DNA of 64,000 nucleotides from an uncultured Shewanella sp. (GTDB taxonomy: Bacteria; Pseudomonadota; Gammaproteobacteria; Enterobacterales; Shewanellaceae): NCBI RefSeq assembly GCF_947501225.1, contig NZ_CANMUW010000003.1, positions 62,001 to 126,000 on the forward strand, given 5' to 3'. The position numbers and the translations under genes are program-made. The notes under the pieces are model-generated. The model was not told the origin of the DNA and did not search any database. It saw only the letters and a program-made list of their open reading frames with translations. Positions 1 through 8,052 of this stretch are shown piece after piece. The stretch's first letter is position 1. Every line of letters begins with the position of its first letter.

Positions 1-103
1 ATGCTATCGCTACCATAGAGGATATATATTTCATTTGTTTGGTGAATATTGCTGATTCATTGCAGGGGGGAAGGTTTAAGTGTGGCGGCTTCGTACGGCT
101 ATT

Positions 104-134
104 ACTCCTGAGCTCTTATTAACTGCTCAGGAGT
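104..134. repeat. Perfect 10-bp inverted repeat (hairpin) downstream of the MscS gene
   Basis: ACTCCTGAGC at 104-113 and its exact complement at 125-134 enclose an 11-nt loop, 20 bases past the stop of the MscS-like gene, which is transcribed towards it. No T-tract follows on either strand, so it is not a clean intrinsic terminator. It may be an mRNA 3'-end stabiliser. Confidence 0.5.
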
Positions 135-153
135 AGTGTCATAGGTAAGCAGG

Positions 154-987
154 CTATCTCTCTATATGGACCTCTCTCACAGGACAAGGGATCTCGATTC
201 CTGCTGTGTGCAGCGCCTTATAAATGGCCAGATTTGTTTGGTATTTATTTTGATAATAGCTTCGGGTGGGGACCCAATAGCGAACACCAATCTCGATACC
301 TACGTTGTTAAAGCCATTGATACCTATATGGGGTGGCTTGTCCTGACTCACATTTGGGCTATCTGCCAACACCTGATTCGCCAGCGTAACCACCTCCTCA
401 GGATCCGATTGATAGTTAATATTAAACTTGGTCTCTACCAATTTATTGGCAAAGGAGTTATGTAGTATCTCTCCGACAATATGCTTGTTGGGGATACTGA
501 TCTTCTCCCCCTCTTCATTCGTCAGTACTGTCATGCCCAGATGGATATCCTGCACAACACCTGTAACCTCTTTAACAGTGATGGTATTGCCGATAATGAA
601 AGGGCGGGTCACTATGATGGTTATGCCGGCGGCGTAGTTAGAGAGCATTCCCTGAATCGCGAGACCTGCTCCCAATGAGGCCGCACCGATGGCGGCGATC
701 ATAGGTGTGACACTGATCCCCAATTTCCCCAGAGCAATGATGGCGACCATGGCAATGATTAGGATGCGAACTAAGTTGCTGACAAAGTTGCTTAGGGTGA
801 TGTCGATATCATGTTTTTCAAACTGCCTTGTTACCAGTTTCGCGACCTTGGAGGCGAGCCACAGCCCGATAAGAAAGATCAGTAATGCACCGACCAGGCG
901 AAAACTGTATTGAACAAGAAACTCGGTGATCAAGGTGTAGACATTTTGCAGTTGCTGCAGCTCTTGCGCGAGTTGATCTTCCTTCAT
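154..987 (-). CDS. Small-conductance mechanosensitive channel, MscS family
   Basis: This 277-aa inner-membrane protein is close in length to E. coli MscS (286 aa). It has an N-terminal membrane region of three hydrophobic segments. The third, around residues 98-125, has the Gly/Ala-rich pore-helix pattern of MscS (GAASLGAGLAIQG, then a short polar turn). A soluble beta domain follows (VTGVVQDIHLGMT, then SIPNKHIVGEIL, matching the family pattern around the conserved Pro-Asn). The C-terminal alpha/beta domain ends near IEIPCPVREVHI. The role would be release of solutes on hypo-osmotic shock. The family is secure; gating properties cannot be read. It is a single gene, and a shorter antisense frame upstream is a shadow. 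Confidence 0.93.
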   Translation of the reverse strand: MKEDQLAQELQQLQNVYTLITEFLVQYSFRLVGALLIFLIGLWLASKVAKLVTRQFEKHDIDITLSNFVSNLVRILIIAMVAIIALGKLGISVTPMIAAIGAASLGAGLAIQGMLSNYAAGITIIVTRPFIIGNTITVKEVTGVVQDIHLGMTVLTNEEGEKISIPNKHIVGEILHNSFANKLVETKFNINYQSDPEEVVTLANQVLADSPNVSQDKPPHIGINGFNNVGIEIGVRYWVPTRSYYQNKYQTNLAIYKALHTAGIEIPCPVREVHIER

Positions 988-1209
988 GGTATCTACCTTT
1001 AAATAACATCACTTGAATAGTGAGTAGCTTACTGAATTTTAGTTACTTTGGTAGCAAAACTGTTGAATTTTCTGAGAAGATTTTTATGTTTATTTGTCGA
1101 CGTCGATTCTGCGTGAAGAGGATCATGAATTATCCATATTTTTAATGTGGTTTTAAGCGGAGTAAGTTACTGTGCTGATTGAACTCAAGACCCAGCTAGG
1201 AATGAAAGC

Positions 1210-1674
1210 ATGCGAACCCTGTTATTTGTTATCTGTACCTTGTTGACCAGCTTTGCTCAGGCATCATCTTATGTTGAGGGAGATCTGATCTCTCAAATAC
1301 AACTTCAGGATCAGTTTGAAAATGAGATCACTGTTTCAGAAGGTACCCGGACACTGCTTTTTAGCCGCAACATGAAAGGCGGAGATATCATTAAGGAGGC
1401 GTTGGAAACGCTCACGGCAGAGCAGAAACAAGCTAACGATTCGCTGGTTTACGTCGCAGACATCAGTGGTATGCCCTCACTGATTGCTAAGTTTGTCGCT
1501 ATTCCTCAAATGAAAGACCTTCCTTTTTCCATGGGGCTGGATAGAGAGGGAGAAACGACTCGCTTGTTGCCTTCTGCAAAGGATCAGGCAACCCTTATCA
1601 CATTAGATCACCTTAAGGTGGTGAATGTGAGTACCTTCGACTCCAGTGCCGCACTCATAAAGGCCTTGAGGTAG
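1210..1674 (+). CDS. Periplasmic thioredoxin-fold-like protein of unknown function (YtfJ-like?)
   Basis: The product is 154 aa with a Sec signal peptide (cleavage near AQASS-YV, about residue 19-20). The mature part has the alternating strand/helix pattern of a redoxin-like fold (TRTLLFSRNMKGGDIIKEAL; SLVYVADISGMP; ATLITLDHLKVVNVSTFDSS) but no CXXC, so a redox role is unlikely. Such proteins in Shewanella often carry misleading dehydrogenase labels, and no flavin motif is visible here. It is monocistronic and followed by a strong hairpin terminator shared with the convergent DUF465 gene. Confidence 0.75.
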   Translation: MRTLLFVICTLLTSFAQASSYVEGDLISQIQLQDQFENEITVSEGTRTLLFSRNMKGGDIIKEALETLTAEQKQANDSLVYVADISGMPSLIAKFVAIPQMKDLPFSMGLDREGETTRLLPSAKDQATLITLDHLKVVNVSTFDSSAALIKALR

Positions 1675-1695
1675 AGGGAAACTATCTTGTCACAT

Positions 1696-1722
1696 AAAAA
1701 ATGGGCTTAATTGCCCATTTTT
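1696..1722. terminator. Bidirectional intrinsic terminator
   Basis: AAAAATGGGC (1696-1705) and GCCCATTTTT (1713-1722) form a stem with A and T tracts on both flanks. It lies between two convergent genes and can end transcription in both directions. Confidence 0.85.
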
Positions 1723-1744
1723 ATATCTAGTATTGTTTTCGCAG

Positions 1745-1966
1745 TTAAATATGTTGTGGTGAATTCTTTAAAATCGTGTGTATCTCCTCCTTAAGGTGAA
1801 GCTTCTTTATCTTGAGCTCATGGATCTCATTGGTAAAGCCACTGGAGCTATGTTGCTCTAACTCCTTAATTTCATCATCCAAGGCATTGTGCTTATTAAA
1901 TGTCTTTAGAAAGTGTGCATCTTCGCTTTTTAGTTTGGTGATGAGCGCTCTGTATTCCGGAAACAT
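1745..1966 (-). CDS. YdcH/DUF465-family small coiled-coil protein
   Basis: This 73-aa protein begins MFPEYRALITKLKSED and continues into two heptad-patterned helices. The opening phrase, with the Phe-x-x-Leu-His/Asp spacing and a following DDEI, is typical of the DUF465 (YdcH) family of about 70-80 residues. The function of the family is unknown. On the minus strand, GGAGGGAG lies about 10 bases upstream of the ATG. It is convergent with the preceding gene and shares its terminator. Confidence 0.85.
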   Translation of the reverse strand: MFPEYRALITKLKSEDAHFLKTFNKHNALDDEIKELEQHSSSGFTNEIHELKIKKLHLKEEIHTILKNSPQHI

Positions 1967-2387
1967 AGTTGCGATCTCCCTCCTTTTTTATTTTGTTTAT
2001 CTCTAAAGTAGCGTGCTTTGAATCCATCAAATGTGATGGAGCTCAATAATTAATCATCTATGAAAAATATCTGCGAGATGTGGAGCCTGCAGTGAACAAT
2101 TAACTCAGATAAGTCGGGGGGAAGATAAAGTTATACAGGTATAACTCCTTATTTTTCAAAGCCACCTATACTGGTACTGAGTCAATATCTGTATGTGTGA
2201 GTGATCAAGGCGTTTTTGAGCGGCGCAGTTTGTTAATGCAGATGAACTGTTTTAGTAACTGCATTACATCAAAACATTTACCTGCCGCCCAATAAAGTGT
2301 GATCCATCTAACCTTTTTGCCTTCGATACTAGGTTAAAGTCGCAAACAGAAGAATTTTTTTTATCAAAATTGAAAGGGGTTTTCATA
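1967..2387. other. Intergenic region upstream of udp with a possible CRP-like site
   Basis: No gene is seen in these 421 bases. At 2029-2050 the left half AAATGTGA matches the CRP consensus fully; the right half (TCAATAAT) matches only partly. A second TGTGA lies near 2298-2302 with a poor partner. CRP and CytR control of udp is known in enterobacteria, so a CRP site would be expected, but the distance of the better half-site (about 340 bases from the start codon) is long. Confidence 0.35.
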
Positions 2388-3146
2388 ATGTCAGATGTAT
2401 TTCACTTGGGGTTGACCAAAGAGATGTTGGATGGGGCGAACCTGGCGATTGTGCCTGGTGATCCTGAGCGTGTTAAGCGAATTGCTGAGTTGATGGAAGG
2501 GGCTAAGTTCCTGGCCAGCCATCGTGAATATACAAGCTACCTTGCCTATATCGACGGTAAGCCTGTAGTTGTATGCTCTACCGGTATTGGCGGACCTTCT
2601 ACCTCTATCGCGGTTGAAGAGCTGGCTCAACTGGGTGTCACTACCTTCCTGCGTGTCGGTACAACCGGCGCTATCCAGCCTCAAGTGAATGTGGGTGATG
2701 TTATTGTAACTCAGGCTTCTGTTCGTCTCGATGGTGCAAGCCTGCACTTCGCCCCTATGGAGTACCCGGCCGTTGCTAACTTCGAATGTACTACGGCTAT
2801 GGTTGAAGCAACCCGTGAAGCTGGTCTGGAGCCACATATCGGTATCACAGCCTCTTCAGATACCTTCTACCCTGGTCAAGACCGTTACGATACCGTTTCC
2901 GGTCGTGTAACGCGCCAATACCGCGGCATGATGCAAGAGTGGCAGGATCTTGGTGTGCTTAACTACGAGATGGAATCTTCGACGCTATTTACCATGTGTG
3001 CATCGCAAGGTTGGCGCGCGGCATGTGTTGCGGGTGTGATTGTAAACCGTACACAGCAAGAGATCCCTGATGAAGCTACGATGAAGAAGACTGAAGTGAG
3101 CGCCGTATCTATCGTCGTCGCTGCAGCGAAGAAACTTCTGGCTTAA
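2388..3146 (+). CDS. udp: Uridine phosphorylase
   Basis: The product (252 aa, against 253 in E. coli Udp) reversibly cleaves uridine with phosphate to uracil and ribose-1-phosphate in pyrimidine salvage. Visible family features are the N-terminal [11 protein letters not shown], the phosphate-binding [40 protein letters not shown] and the uracil-binding and ribose-binding part with [10 protein letters not shown]. The ATG at 2388 is preferred over an upstream in-frame TTG (2370) because AAAGGGG lies just before it and the resulting length equals the family length. The gene faces a Tsx-type nucleoside porin across a terminator, so uptake and breakdown of nucleosides are neighbours. Confidence 0.97.
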   Translation: MSDVFHLGLTKEMLDGANLAIVPGDPERVKRIAELMEGAKFLASHREYTSYLAYIDGKPVVVCSTGIGGPSTSIAVEELAQLGVTTFLRVGTTGAIQPQVNVGDVIVTQASVRLDGASLHFAPMEYPAVANFECTTAMVEATREAGLEPHIGITASSDTFYPGQDRYDTVSGRVTRQYRGMMQEWQDLGVLNYEMESSTLFTMCASQGWRAACVAGVIVNRTQQEIPDEATMKKTEVSAVSIVVAAAKKLLA

Positions 3147-3170
3147 CCCAAAAGATATCAGTTATTAAAA

Positions 3171-3193
3171 AGGCGCCTGAGGCGCCTTTTTTT
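3171..3193 (+). terminator. Intrinsic terminator of udp
   Basis: AGGCGCC-TGA-GGCGCCT forms a compact GC-rich stem followed directly by a run of seven Ts, 25 bases after the udp stop codon. Confidence 0.9.
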
Positions 3194-3247
3194 GATCTGA
3201 TTTGTCAATCAGGAAAACGGGATAAAACTATTTACCCATTAACTCGT

Positions 3248-4000
3248 TTAGAAGTGATACTTAGCGATAACCGAGTAGGTGTTTTGGTCTACCCCTTTCA
3301 CACCGTATTTGTTTTTCCAGTAATCGTATTCGACACCGACAAGGAATTTGTTTTTCTTGTGGCTACCGAAGATAACTGCGCCCAGATCATATTTCAGCTG
3401 AGGGTTGAAGTGAAAGTTCTCTTCATAGCCCTGCTCATCGGCGGAGAATACCCAGTCAAAGAAACCATCGAATACTATGTTCGAATTGCCCACGGGAAAG
3501 TCCATTCTAAAGGCGGGAGTTAACTGCCAACCATCACTGATATTGCCGCTGCTGATGGCATGACGGCGATAGGTGTTCAGCTGAAAGTAGCTAAAGTAAG
3601 GGATAGCCAGGTCCATGCCCAGACCGTAGAGGAAGCTCTTGACCGGTCCTTCACCCTCTTCGAAAGTCATGGCCAGAGACAGATCCGTTACGGGACCGAA
3701 GCCGATCTCTTTGCCGGAAATTTTACCGGCACTGAAGCGAGTCGAGATCTCACCGTAGGTGGTGCTGTCACTGCTGACGTCGGAACCGTTGAAATAGATC
3801 AGATCCTGAAATGCAAACCAGTCACCGTATTTCCACCCGCCGGCTGTTTCGAAGGTGAAAGTGGTTTGTTTATCGGACGGTGCCAGGTCGTAATTTTCAC
3901 CATAGAGTGCGGTCACGCTGGCATCCCACCAGTGAATCATATTGTCGGCCATCGCCTGTGGTGTGGCGAGAAGCGCGAGTAAAAGCCATTTCTTGTTCAT
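3248..4000 (-). CDS. Tsx/OmpK-family nucleoside-specific outer-membrane channel
   Basis: The 250-aa product has a Sec signal peptide (cleavage after ATPQAMA, about residue 18) and a mature beta-barrel pattern of alternating residues that ends in phenylalanine (YSVIAKYHF), as expected for BAM-inserted porins. DNMIHWWDASVTALYG at the mature N-terminus and the GVEYDYWKNKYGVKG segment near the end match the OmpK/Tsx family. It probably admits nucleosides across the outer membrane. It is convergent with udp, which supports nucleoside salvage. Substrate range is inferred, not seen. Confidence 0.88.
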   Translation of the reverse strand: MNKKWLLLALLATPQAMADNMIHWWDASVTALYGENYDLAPSDKQTTFTFETAGGWKYGDWFAFQDLIYFNGSDVSSDSTTYGEISTRFSAGKISGKEIGFGPVTDLSLAMTFEEGEGPVKSFLYGLGMDLAIPYFSYFQLNTYRRHAISSGNISDGWQLTPAFRMDFPVGNSNIVFDGFFDWVFSADEQGYEENFHFNPQLKYDLGAVIFGSHKKNKFLVGVEYDYWKNKYGVKGVDQNTYSVIAKYHF

Positions 4001-4416
4001 CTCATTACCTTTTTATTAATGCGGCCAACGGGCCGCTATCTATTACACTCTTTGCAATCTATGTTGCATATATCGTTTCGGAGTAGGGTGGAGCTTAATT
4101 GAGCATCAGGCTCATAGGGCGGAGAATATATTCATAAAGCTACTATTATTCAAAGGGTTTGTTGCCGTTTTGAGATAAATTGGCAGAAATCCGGCTTAAA
4201 TCGGTTATTTCGTTATTAACAGGGAGAAGTTCCTGAAGAGGGCGGTATCGAAAAAGTGACCAAACATTGAGAAATAGGCGTTTTCGAAAAGGTAATAACT
4301 ATCTGCTTCGATTGAGTTTTATAATATACAGGAAACGATTTGTGACATATTATGTCGCAGAGGCGAGCAACAACTGATATAGTGGGTTGACGGATACTCA
4401 CATTTCAGGGGGAAAT
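4001..4416. other. Intergenic region between the divergent porin and nfeD-like genes
   Basis: These 416 bases hold the two divergent promoters. I see no ORF with a ribosome site and no strong repeat. A TGTGA half-site near 4340 lacks a partner at CRP spacing. Confidence 0.4.
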
Positions 4417-4878
4417 ATGGAGCTATCAAATCCCATCATTATCTGGGGTTGTATCGGAGTGGCATTGATGCTGGCGGAGATCATTATTCCGGGGGGAATC
4501 GTTATCTTGCTCGGTGCTGCCAGCCTTGTTGTCGCCTCCGCACTGGCTATCGGATTAGTCGAAGGAGTCGTGCAGAGTCTGACTCTCTGGTTCATCGTTT
4601 CTATCGTCCTGCTTTTAAGTTTCAGGCAGCTTACGCAAAAATTGGTTGGCGGAGACTCTCACGTGGATAATACCGATGAGCAATTGGATATCTACAATCA
4701 AATCGCCGTCGTTAAAGAGACCATAGGTCCTGCGCAACATCAGGGGCGGATAGAGTTTCAGGGGACCGAATGGTCGGCGCTCGGTGATGGTAGCGAAATT
4801 GCGGCAGGAACCCGCGTTCGTATCATCTGCCGGGATAATATTGCTCTGGTTGTTGAGCCCTGTATCGATCAAACCTGA
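4417..4878 (+). CDS. NfeD-like membrane protein with C-terminal OB domain
   Basis: This 153-aa short-type NfeD protein has two or three N-terminal membrane segments (about residues 5-70: IIIWGCIGVALMLAEIIIPG, then a Gly/Ala/Val-rich helix and LTLWFIVSIVLLLSF). A small beta-rich OB domain follows (IAVVKETIGPAQHQGRIEFQ, WSALGDGSEIAAGTRVRI). The AEIIIPGG phrase at the end of the first helix is a family hallmark. The ATG at 4417 has AGGGGG just upstream; the in-frame TTG at 4387 lacks one. It precedes two stomatin (SPFH) genes, the classic NfeD-slipin partnership in membrane-domain organisation. Confidence 0.92.
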   Translation: MELSNPIIIWGCIGVALMLAEIIIPGGIVILLGAASLVVASALAIGLVEGVVQSLTLWFIVSIVLLLSFRQLTQKLVGGDSHVDNTDEQLDIYNQIAVVKETIGPAQHQGRIEFQGTEWSALGDGSEIAAGTRVRIICRDNIALVVEPCIDQT

Positions 4879-4968
4879 TTCACATCGTTTCATTAAGTAA
4901 ATAAAAAGTAGCCTGGTTTTCAGTCAGGCTAAGTTAGTGCTGGTAAGTTTAAGTTAAGGAAGGAATCT

Positions 4969-5931
4969 ATGTTTGTATTTACAATCTTTGTCCTGTTTGT
5001 CTTTTTTATTCTCTATAAGCTGTTATTAATCGTGCCTATGCGTGAGGTCAATGTGATCGAACGTTTAGGGAAATTTCGGGTCGTGTTGCAACCCGGGTTT
5101 CACTTCCTCATCCCCTTCTTCGACCGCGTGGCCTATAAACATGAGATCCGCGAGCAGGTATTAGATGTGCCGCCACAAAGCTGTATCTCGAAAGATAACA
5201 CTCAGCTTGAGGTCGATGGCTTAGTCTATCTCAAGGTGATGGATGGCAAGCTGGCGAGTTACGGAATTGAAGATTACCGTCTCGCGGCGGTAAATCTGGC
5301 TCAAACGACGATGCGTTCCGAGATAGGTAAGCTGTCATTGAGTCAGACCTTTTCCGAGCGGGAGACACTCAATGAATCTATCGTTCGTGAGATCGATAAA
5401 GCCTCAGATCCCTGGGGAATTAAGGTACTGCGTTATGAGATAAAGAATATTACGCCGTCCCGGAAGGTGATACACACACTCGAGAAGCAGATGGAAGCCG
5501 AGCGGAGTAAGCGCGCGGAGATCACCTTAGCGAATGCAGAAAAGGCCGCGATGATTAACCTCTCAGAGGGTGAACGCCAGGAGGCGATCAACATCTCCGA
5601 AGGACAGAAGCAGAAGCGGATCAACGAGGCTAAAGGTACGGCACAGGAGATCAGTATTATCGCTAAGGCGAAAGCCGAGGGGATGGAGATGGTTTCTACC
5701 GCACTGGCACTCGATGGAGGTAATGAGGCGATGAATATGCAGCTTAAGGAGCAGTTTATCGGTCAGGTAGGAAAGATACTCAACGAAGCGGATGTGTCCG
5801 TCGTTCCTGCCGAGATGGCAAAGCTGGAGGGCTTCTTCGAAGGCATGGAGCAGGTGACTCATGCCGTGAGTAGCGGCTCTACAAGTTCAAACCCACTTAG
5901 TTCAAAGCAAGTGAAAGGAGGTCGCTCATGA
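4969..5931 (+). CDS. SPFH/band-7 stomatin-like protein (QmcA/slipin type), first of pair
   Basis: The product (320 aa) has one N-terminal membrane segment (about residues 1-22), then the band-7 domain (VNVIERLGKFRVVLQPGFH, DVPPQSCISKDNTQLEVDGL, IGKLSLSQTFSERETLNESI, WGIKVLRYEIKNITP). A long charged helix with repeated NLSEGERQEAINISEG-type units follows (about residues 180-235). Stomatins oligomerise in the inner membrane and organise or protect membrane proteins. GAAGGAATCT precedes the ATG. The stop overlaps the start of the next gene by four bases (ATGA), so the two are translationally coupled. Confidence 0.93.
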   Translation: MFVFTIFVLFVFFILYKLLLIVPMREVNVIERLGKFRVVLQPGFHFLIPFFDRVAYKHEIREQVLDVPPQSCISKDNTQLEVDGLVYLKVMDGKLASYGIEDYRLAAVNLAQTTMRSEIGKLSLSQTFSERETLNESIVREIDKASDPWGIKVLRYEIKNITPSRKVIHTLEKQMEAERSKRAEITLANAEKAAMINLSEGERQEAINISEGQKQKRINEAKGTAQEISIIAKAKAEGMEMVSTALALDGGNEAMNMQLKEQFIGQVGKILNEADVSVVPAEMAKLEGFFEGMEQVTHAVSSGSTSSNPLSSKQVKGGRS

Positions 5932-6863
5932 TCGCGGGAATTAATACAGATCTAATCGTACTAGGTATCTGGGGGCTTATCTTTGCCATATTTATTATTA
6001 AACTGTTTCAATCGATTCGTTTGGTACCGACTAAATCTGCCTATATCGTAGAACGTCTCGGTAAATACCACTCTACCCTGGATGCGGGCTTTCACGCCTT
6101 AGTGCCCTTTGTAGACAAGGTCTCGTATATTCACGACCTTAAAGAGGAGACTATCGATGTGCCTCCTCAGGAGTGCTTCTCCAGCGATGAGGTGAATGTT
6201 GAGGTCGATGGGGTTATCTATATCTCGGTCGTAGATCCGGTTAAGGCCAGCTATGGGGTTACAGATTATCGCTATGCAGCGATACAACTGGCTCAGACGA
6301 CCACCCGCTCCGTGATAGGAACCCTGGATCTGGATCGTACCTTCGAAGAGCGTGACGTGATCAGTGCCAAGGTGGTAGAGGTGCTCGACCAGGCGGGTGC
6401 CATGTGGGGCATCCGCGTACATCGCTATGAGATTAAAAATATCACCCCACCGGAAACGGTGAAAAATGCCATGGAGATGCAGGTGAATGCAGAGCGTGAG
6501 CGCCGTGCATTGCTGGCGAAGAGTGAAGGTGATAAGCAGAGTAAGATCAACCGCTCCGAAGGGGTTAAAGCCGAGATGATTAATCTCTCCGAGGGTGAGA
6601 TGCAAAAGCGCATCAACGAAGCCGAAGGTAAAGGCGAGGAGATCTTAACCATTGCCAAGGCCACCGCCGAGTCCATAGAGCGGATGGCTACCGTTATCGC
6701 GGCGCCCGGTGGTAAGAATGTGGTCCGTATGCAGCTCGGTGCGCAATACCTTAAGCAACTCGATGGCTTGAGCAGCGGCGGTAGCAGAGTGGTGCTACCG
6801 GGCAACATGATGGACTTCGCTCACTGGATGGACAGCATAGGTCTTGAAGAGAGTAAGTCCTAA
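5928..6863 (+). CDS. SPFH/band-7 stomatin-like protein, second of pair
   Basis: This 311-aa paralogue of the preceding protein has the same plan: one membrane helix (residues 8-28), a band-7 domain (SAYIVERLGKYHSTLDAGFH, VPPQECFSSDEVNVEVDGVI, MWGIRVHRYEIKNITPPETV) and a coiled segment with SEG-containing repeats. Its start lies in an ATGA overlap, with AAAGGAGGTCG just upstream inside the first gene. The tandem pair behind an NfeD protein suggests a hetero-oligomeric SPFH assembly; that is inference from neighbours. Confidence 0.93.
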   Translation: MIAGINTDLIVLGIWGLIFAIFIIKLFQSIRLVPTKSAYIVERLGKYHSTLDAGFHALVPFVDKVSYIHDLKEETIDVPPQECFSSDEVNVEVDGVIYISVVDPVKASYGVTDYRYAAIQLAQTTTRSVIGTLDLDRTFEERDVISAKVVEVLDQAGAMWGIRVHRYEIKNITPPETVKNAMEMQVNAERERRALLAKSEGDKQSKINRSEGVKAEMINLSEGEMQKRINEAEGKGEEILTIAKATAESIERMATVIAAPGGKNVVRMQLGAQYLKQLDGLSSGGSRVVLPGNMMDFAHWMDSIGLEESKS

Positions 6864-6974
6864 GCTGGCACATAGGTTGAGAGCAGGCCAATCTATTTTA
6901 GTAATAGTATTAAACCTGGTATCTAAGGATAGTATTTAAGGATAGCTGGCCTGCTTACGAAATGGAGTTCATCG

Positions 6975-7421
6975 ATGAAAATTAGCCAAACGCCCTTTCA
7001 GTATGGGTGGTACTGGGTAAGCCAGAACCTTTATTTTGCATTGTGTGCAATAGTCGGCGCGAGGCTTGTCAGCGGTGAAGCAACAAATATCCATGCAGTA
7101 AAAGTGGCTGTAGGAAGCGCTATTGGTATCTTCTGTTTTGAGCTCATCTCACTGGTTTACCTTAGGTTGCGGTGTCGCCCCTGGCGACATGAACTTGAGG
7201 TGGACTATGTTGGGGTAAAGTATCAGGCCAGTGGAAAGCGACGAGAACTGAGCTGGCAACAAATTACCAAAGTGAAAATGCCCAGGTTTACACACTTTCC
7301 GTTGAGGCACTTATGCTTCCATGGCGGTGACAATAACAAGATATCGTGTGATTTGCGGTGTTTCTCACCGGACGACAGAGAGAGAATTGTCGATAGGATT
7401 AAGCTATATCAACCCCACTGA
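6975..7421 (+). CDS. Hypothetical inner-membrane protein
   Basis: I do not recognise this 148-aa protein. It has two predicted membrane helices (about residues 12-32 and 44-64), then a basic linker (RLRCRPWRHELEVDYVG) and a short beta-rich domain (GVKYQASGKRRELSWQQITKVKMP) reminiscent of small PH-like membrane proteins. It ends in a charged helix. It follows the stomatin operon by 111 bases and may be co-transcribed, though the gap allows its own promoter. Confidence 0.7.
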   Translation: MKISQTPFQYGWYWVSQNLYFALCAIVGARLVSGEATNIHAVKVAVGSAIGIFCFELISLVYLRLRCRPWRHELEVDYVGVKYQASGKRRELSWQQITKVKMPRFTHFPLRHLCFHGGDNNKISCDLRCFSPDDRERIVDRIKLYQPH

Positions 7422-7577
7422 GTATATTCAAGAAGGGATGGCGTATGCTGAGCAAGATCTTTATACAAAGTTCTTGCTTACTTCACTTTAGCGATTAAGC
7501 AAACTCACTCGCTTAAAACGCCGTTGGGCGTTACTATGCCTTCCATCGAATTCCCCCAAAAATGAATTGAGACAAGA

Positions 7578-7931
7578 ATGACAATAGAACGTATTGAAAC
7601 CGGTACGCGTATGAGCCGCATCGTAAAGCATAACGGCACCATCTACCTGTGCGGTCAGGTCTGTAAAGATGCCGAGCAGGGGATCACAGAGCAGACTCAA
7701 ACCATGCTCGACAAGGTGGACGCCCTACTTGAACAGGCGGGTAGCGACAGAGAGCACATCTTATCGGCAACCATCTACGTCAAAGATATGTCCTACTTTG
7801 CCGAGATGAACGCGGTATGGGATGCCTGGGTATCCGATGGCCACGCTCCGGCGCGTGCCTGCGTCGCGGCTAAGATGGCAAGAGAAGCCCTGTTAGTTGA
7901 GATCTCTGTGGTGGCGGCTGAGAAAAGTTAA
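7578..7931 (+). CDS. RidA/YjgF family protein
   Basis: The 117-aa protein has the family fold and signatures: [12 protein letters not shown] near the N-terminus, the helix [20 protein letters not shown], the strand [11 protein letters not shown], and the C-terminal [20 protein letters not shown]. The conserved Arg in PARACV aligns with the catalytic arginine of imine deaminases. RidA proteins hydrolyse reactive 2-aminoacrylate imines; this YoaB-like branch may differ in substrate. It lies upstream of uvrD but is separated by a repeat-rich spacer. Confidence 0.9.
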   Translation: MTIERIETGTRMSRIVKHNGTIYLCGQVCKDAEQGITEQTQTMLDKVDALLEQAGSDREHILSATIYVKDMSYFAEMNAVWDAWVSDGHAPARACVAAKMAREALLVEISVVAAEKS

Positions 7932-7944
7932 AGCAGATTTTAGA

Positions 7945-8012
7945 TTCTGGAACCTAGCCCCTGGAACCTCGTACCTTGGTTCCAGGCTCTAGGATCTAGG
8001 ATCTCATCCCCC
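7945..8012. repeat. Low-complexity intergenic repeat with hairpin
   Basis: The spacer before uvrD is built from short reiterated words (CTGGAACCT, CTAGGATCTAGGATCT). CTGGAACC (7961-7968) pairs exactly with GGTTCCAG (7978-7985). Similar GGAACCT words recur at 15373-15406. Confidence 0.6.
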
Positions 8013-8052
8013 GCACCTGCTATACTGCCTCCTCGATTTTTTGGAGGCAAGA

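Noticed and set aside
4338..4362. CRP-like site upstream of the nfeD-like gene
   Set aside because: TGTGA and TCGCA halves are nine bases apart instead of six.
8018..8042. Possible LexA box before uvrD
   Set aside because: CTGCTATACTGCC lacks the CTG-N10-CAG symmetry of a LexA site.
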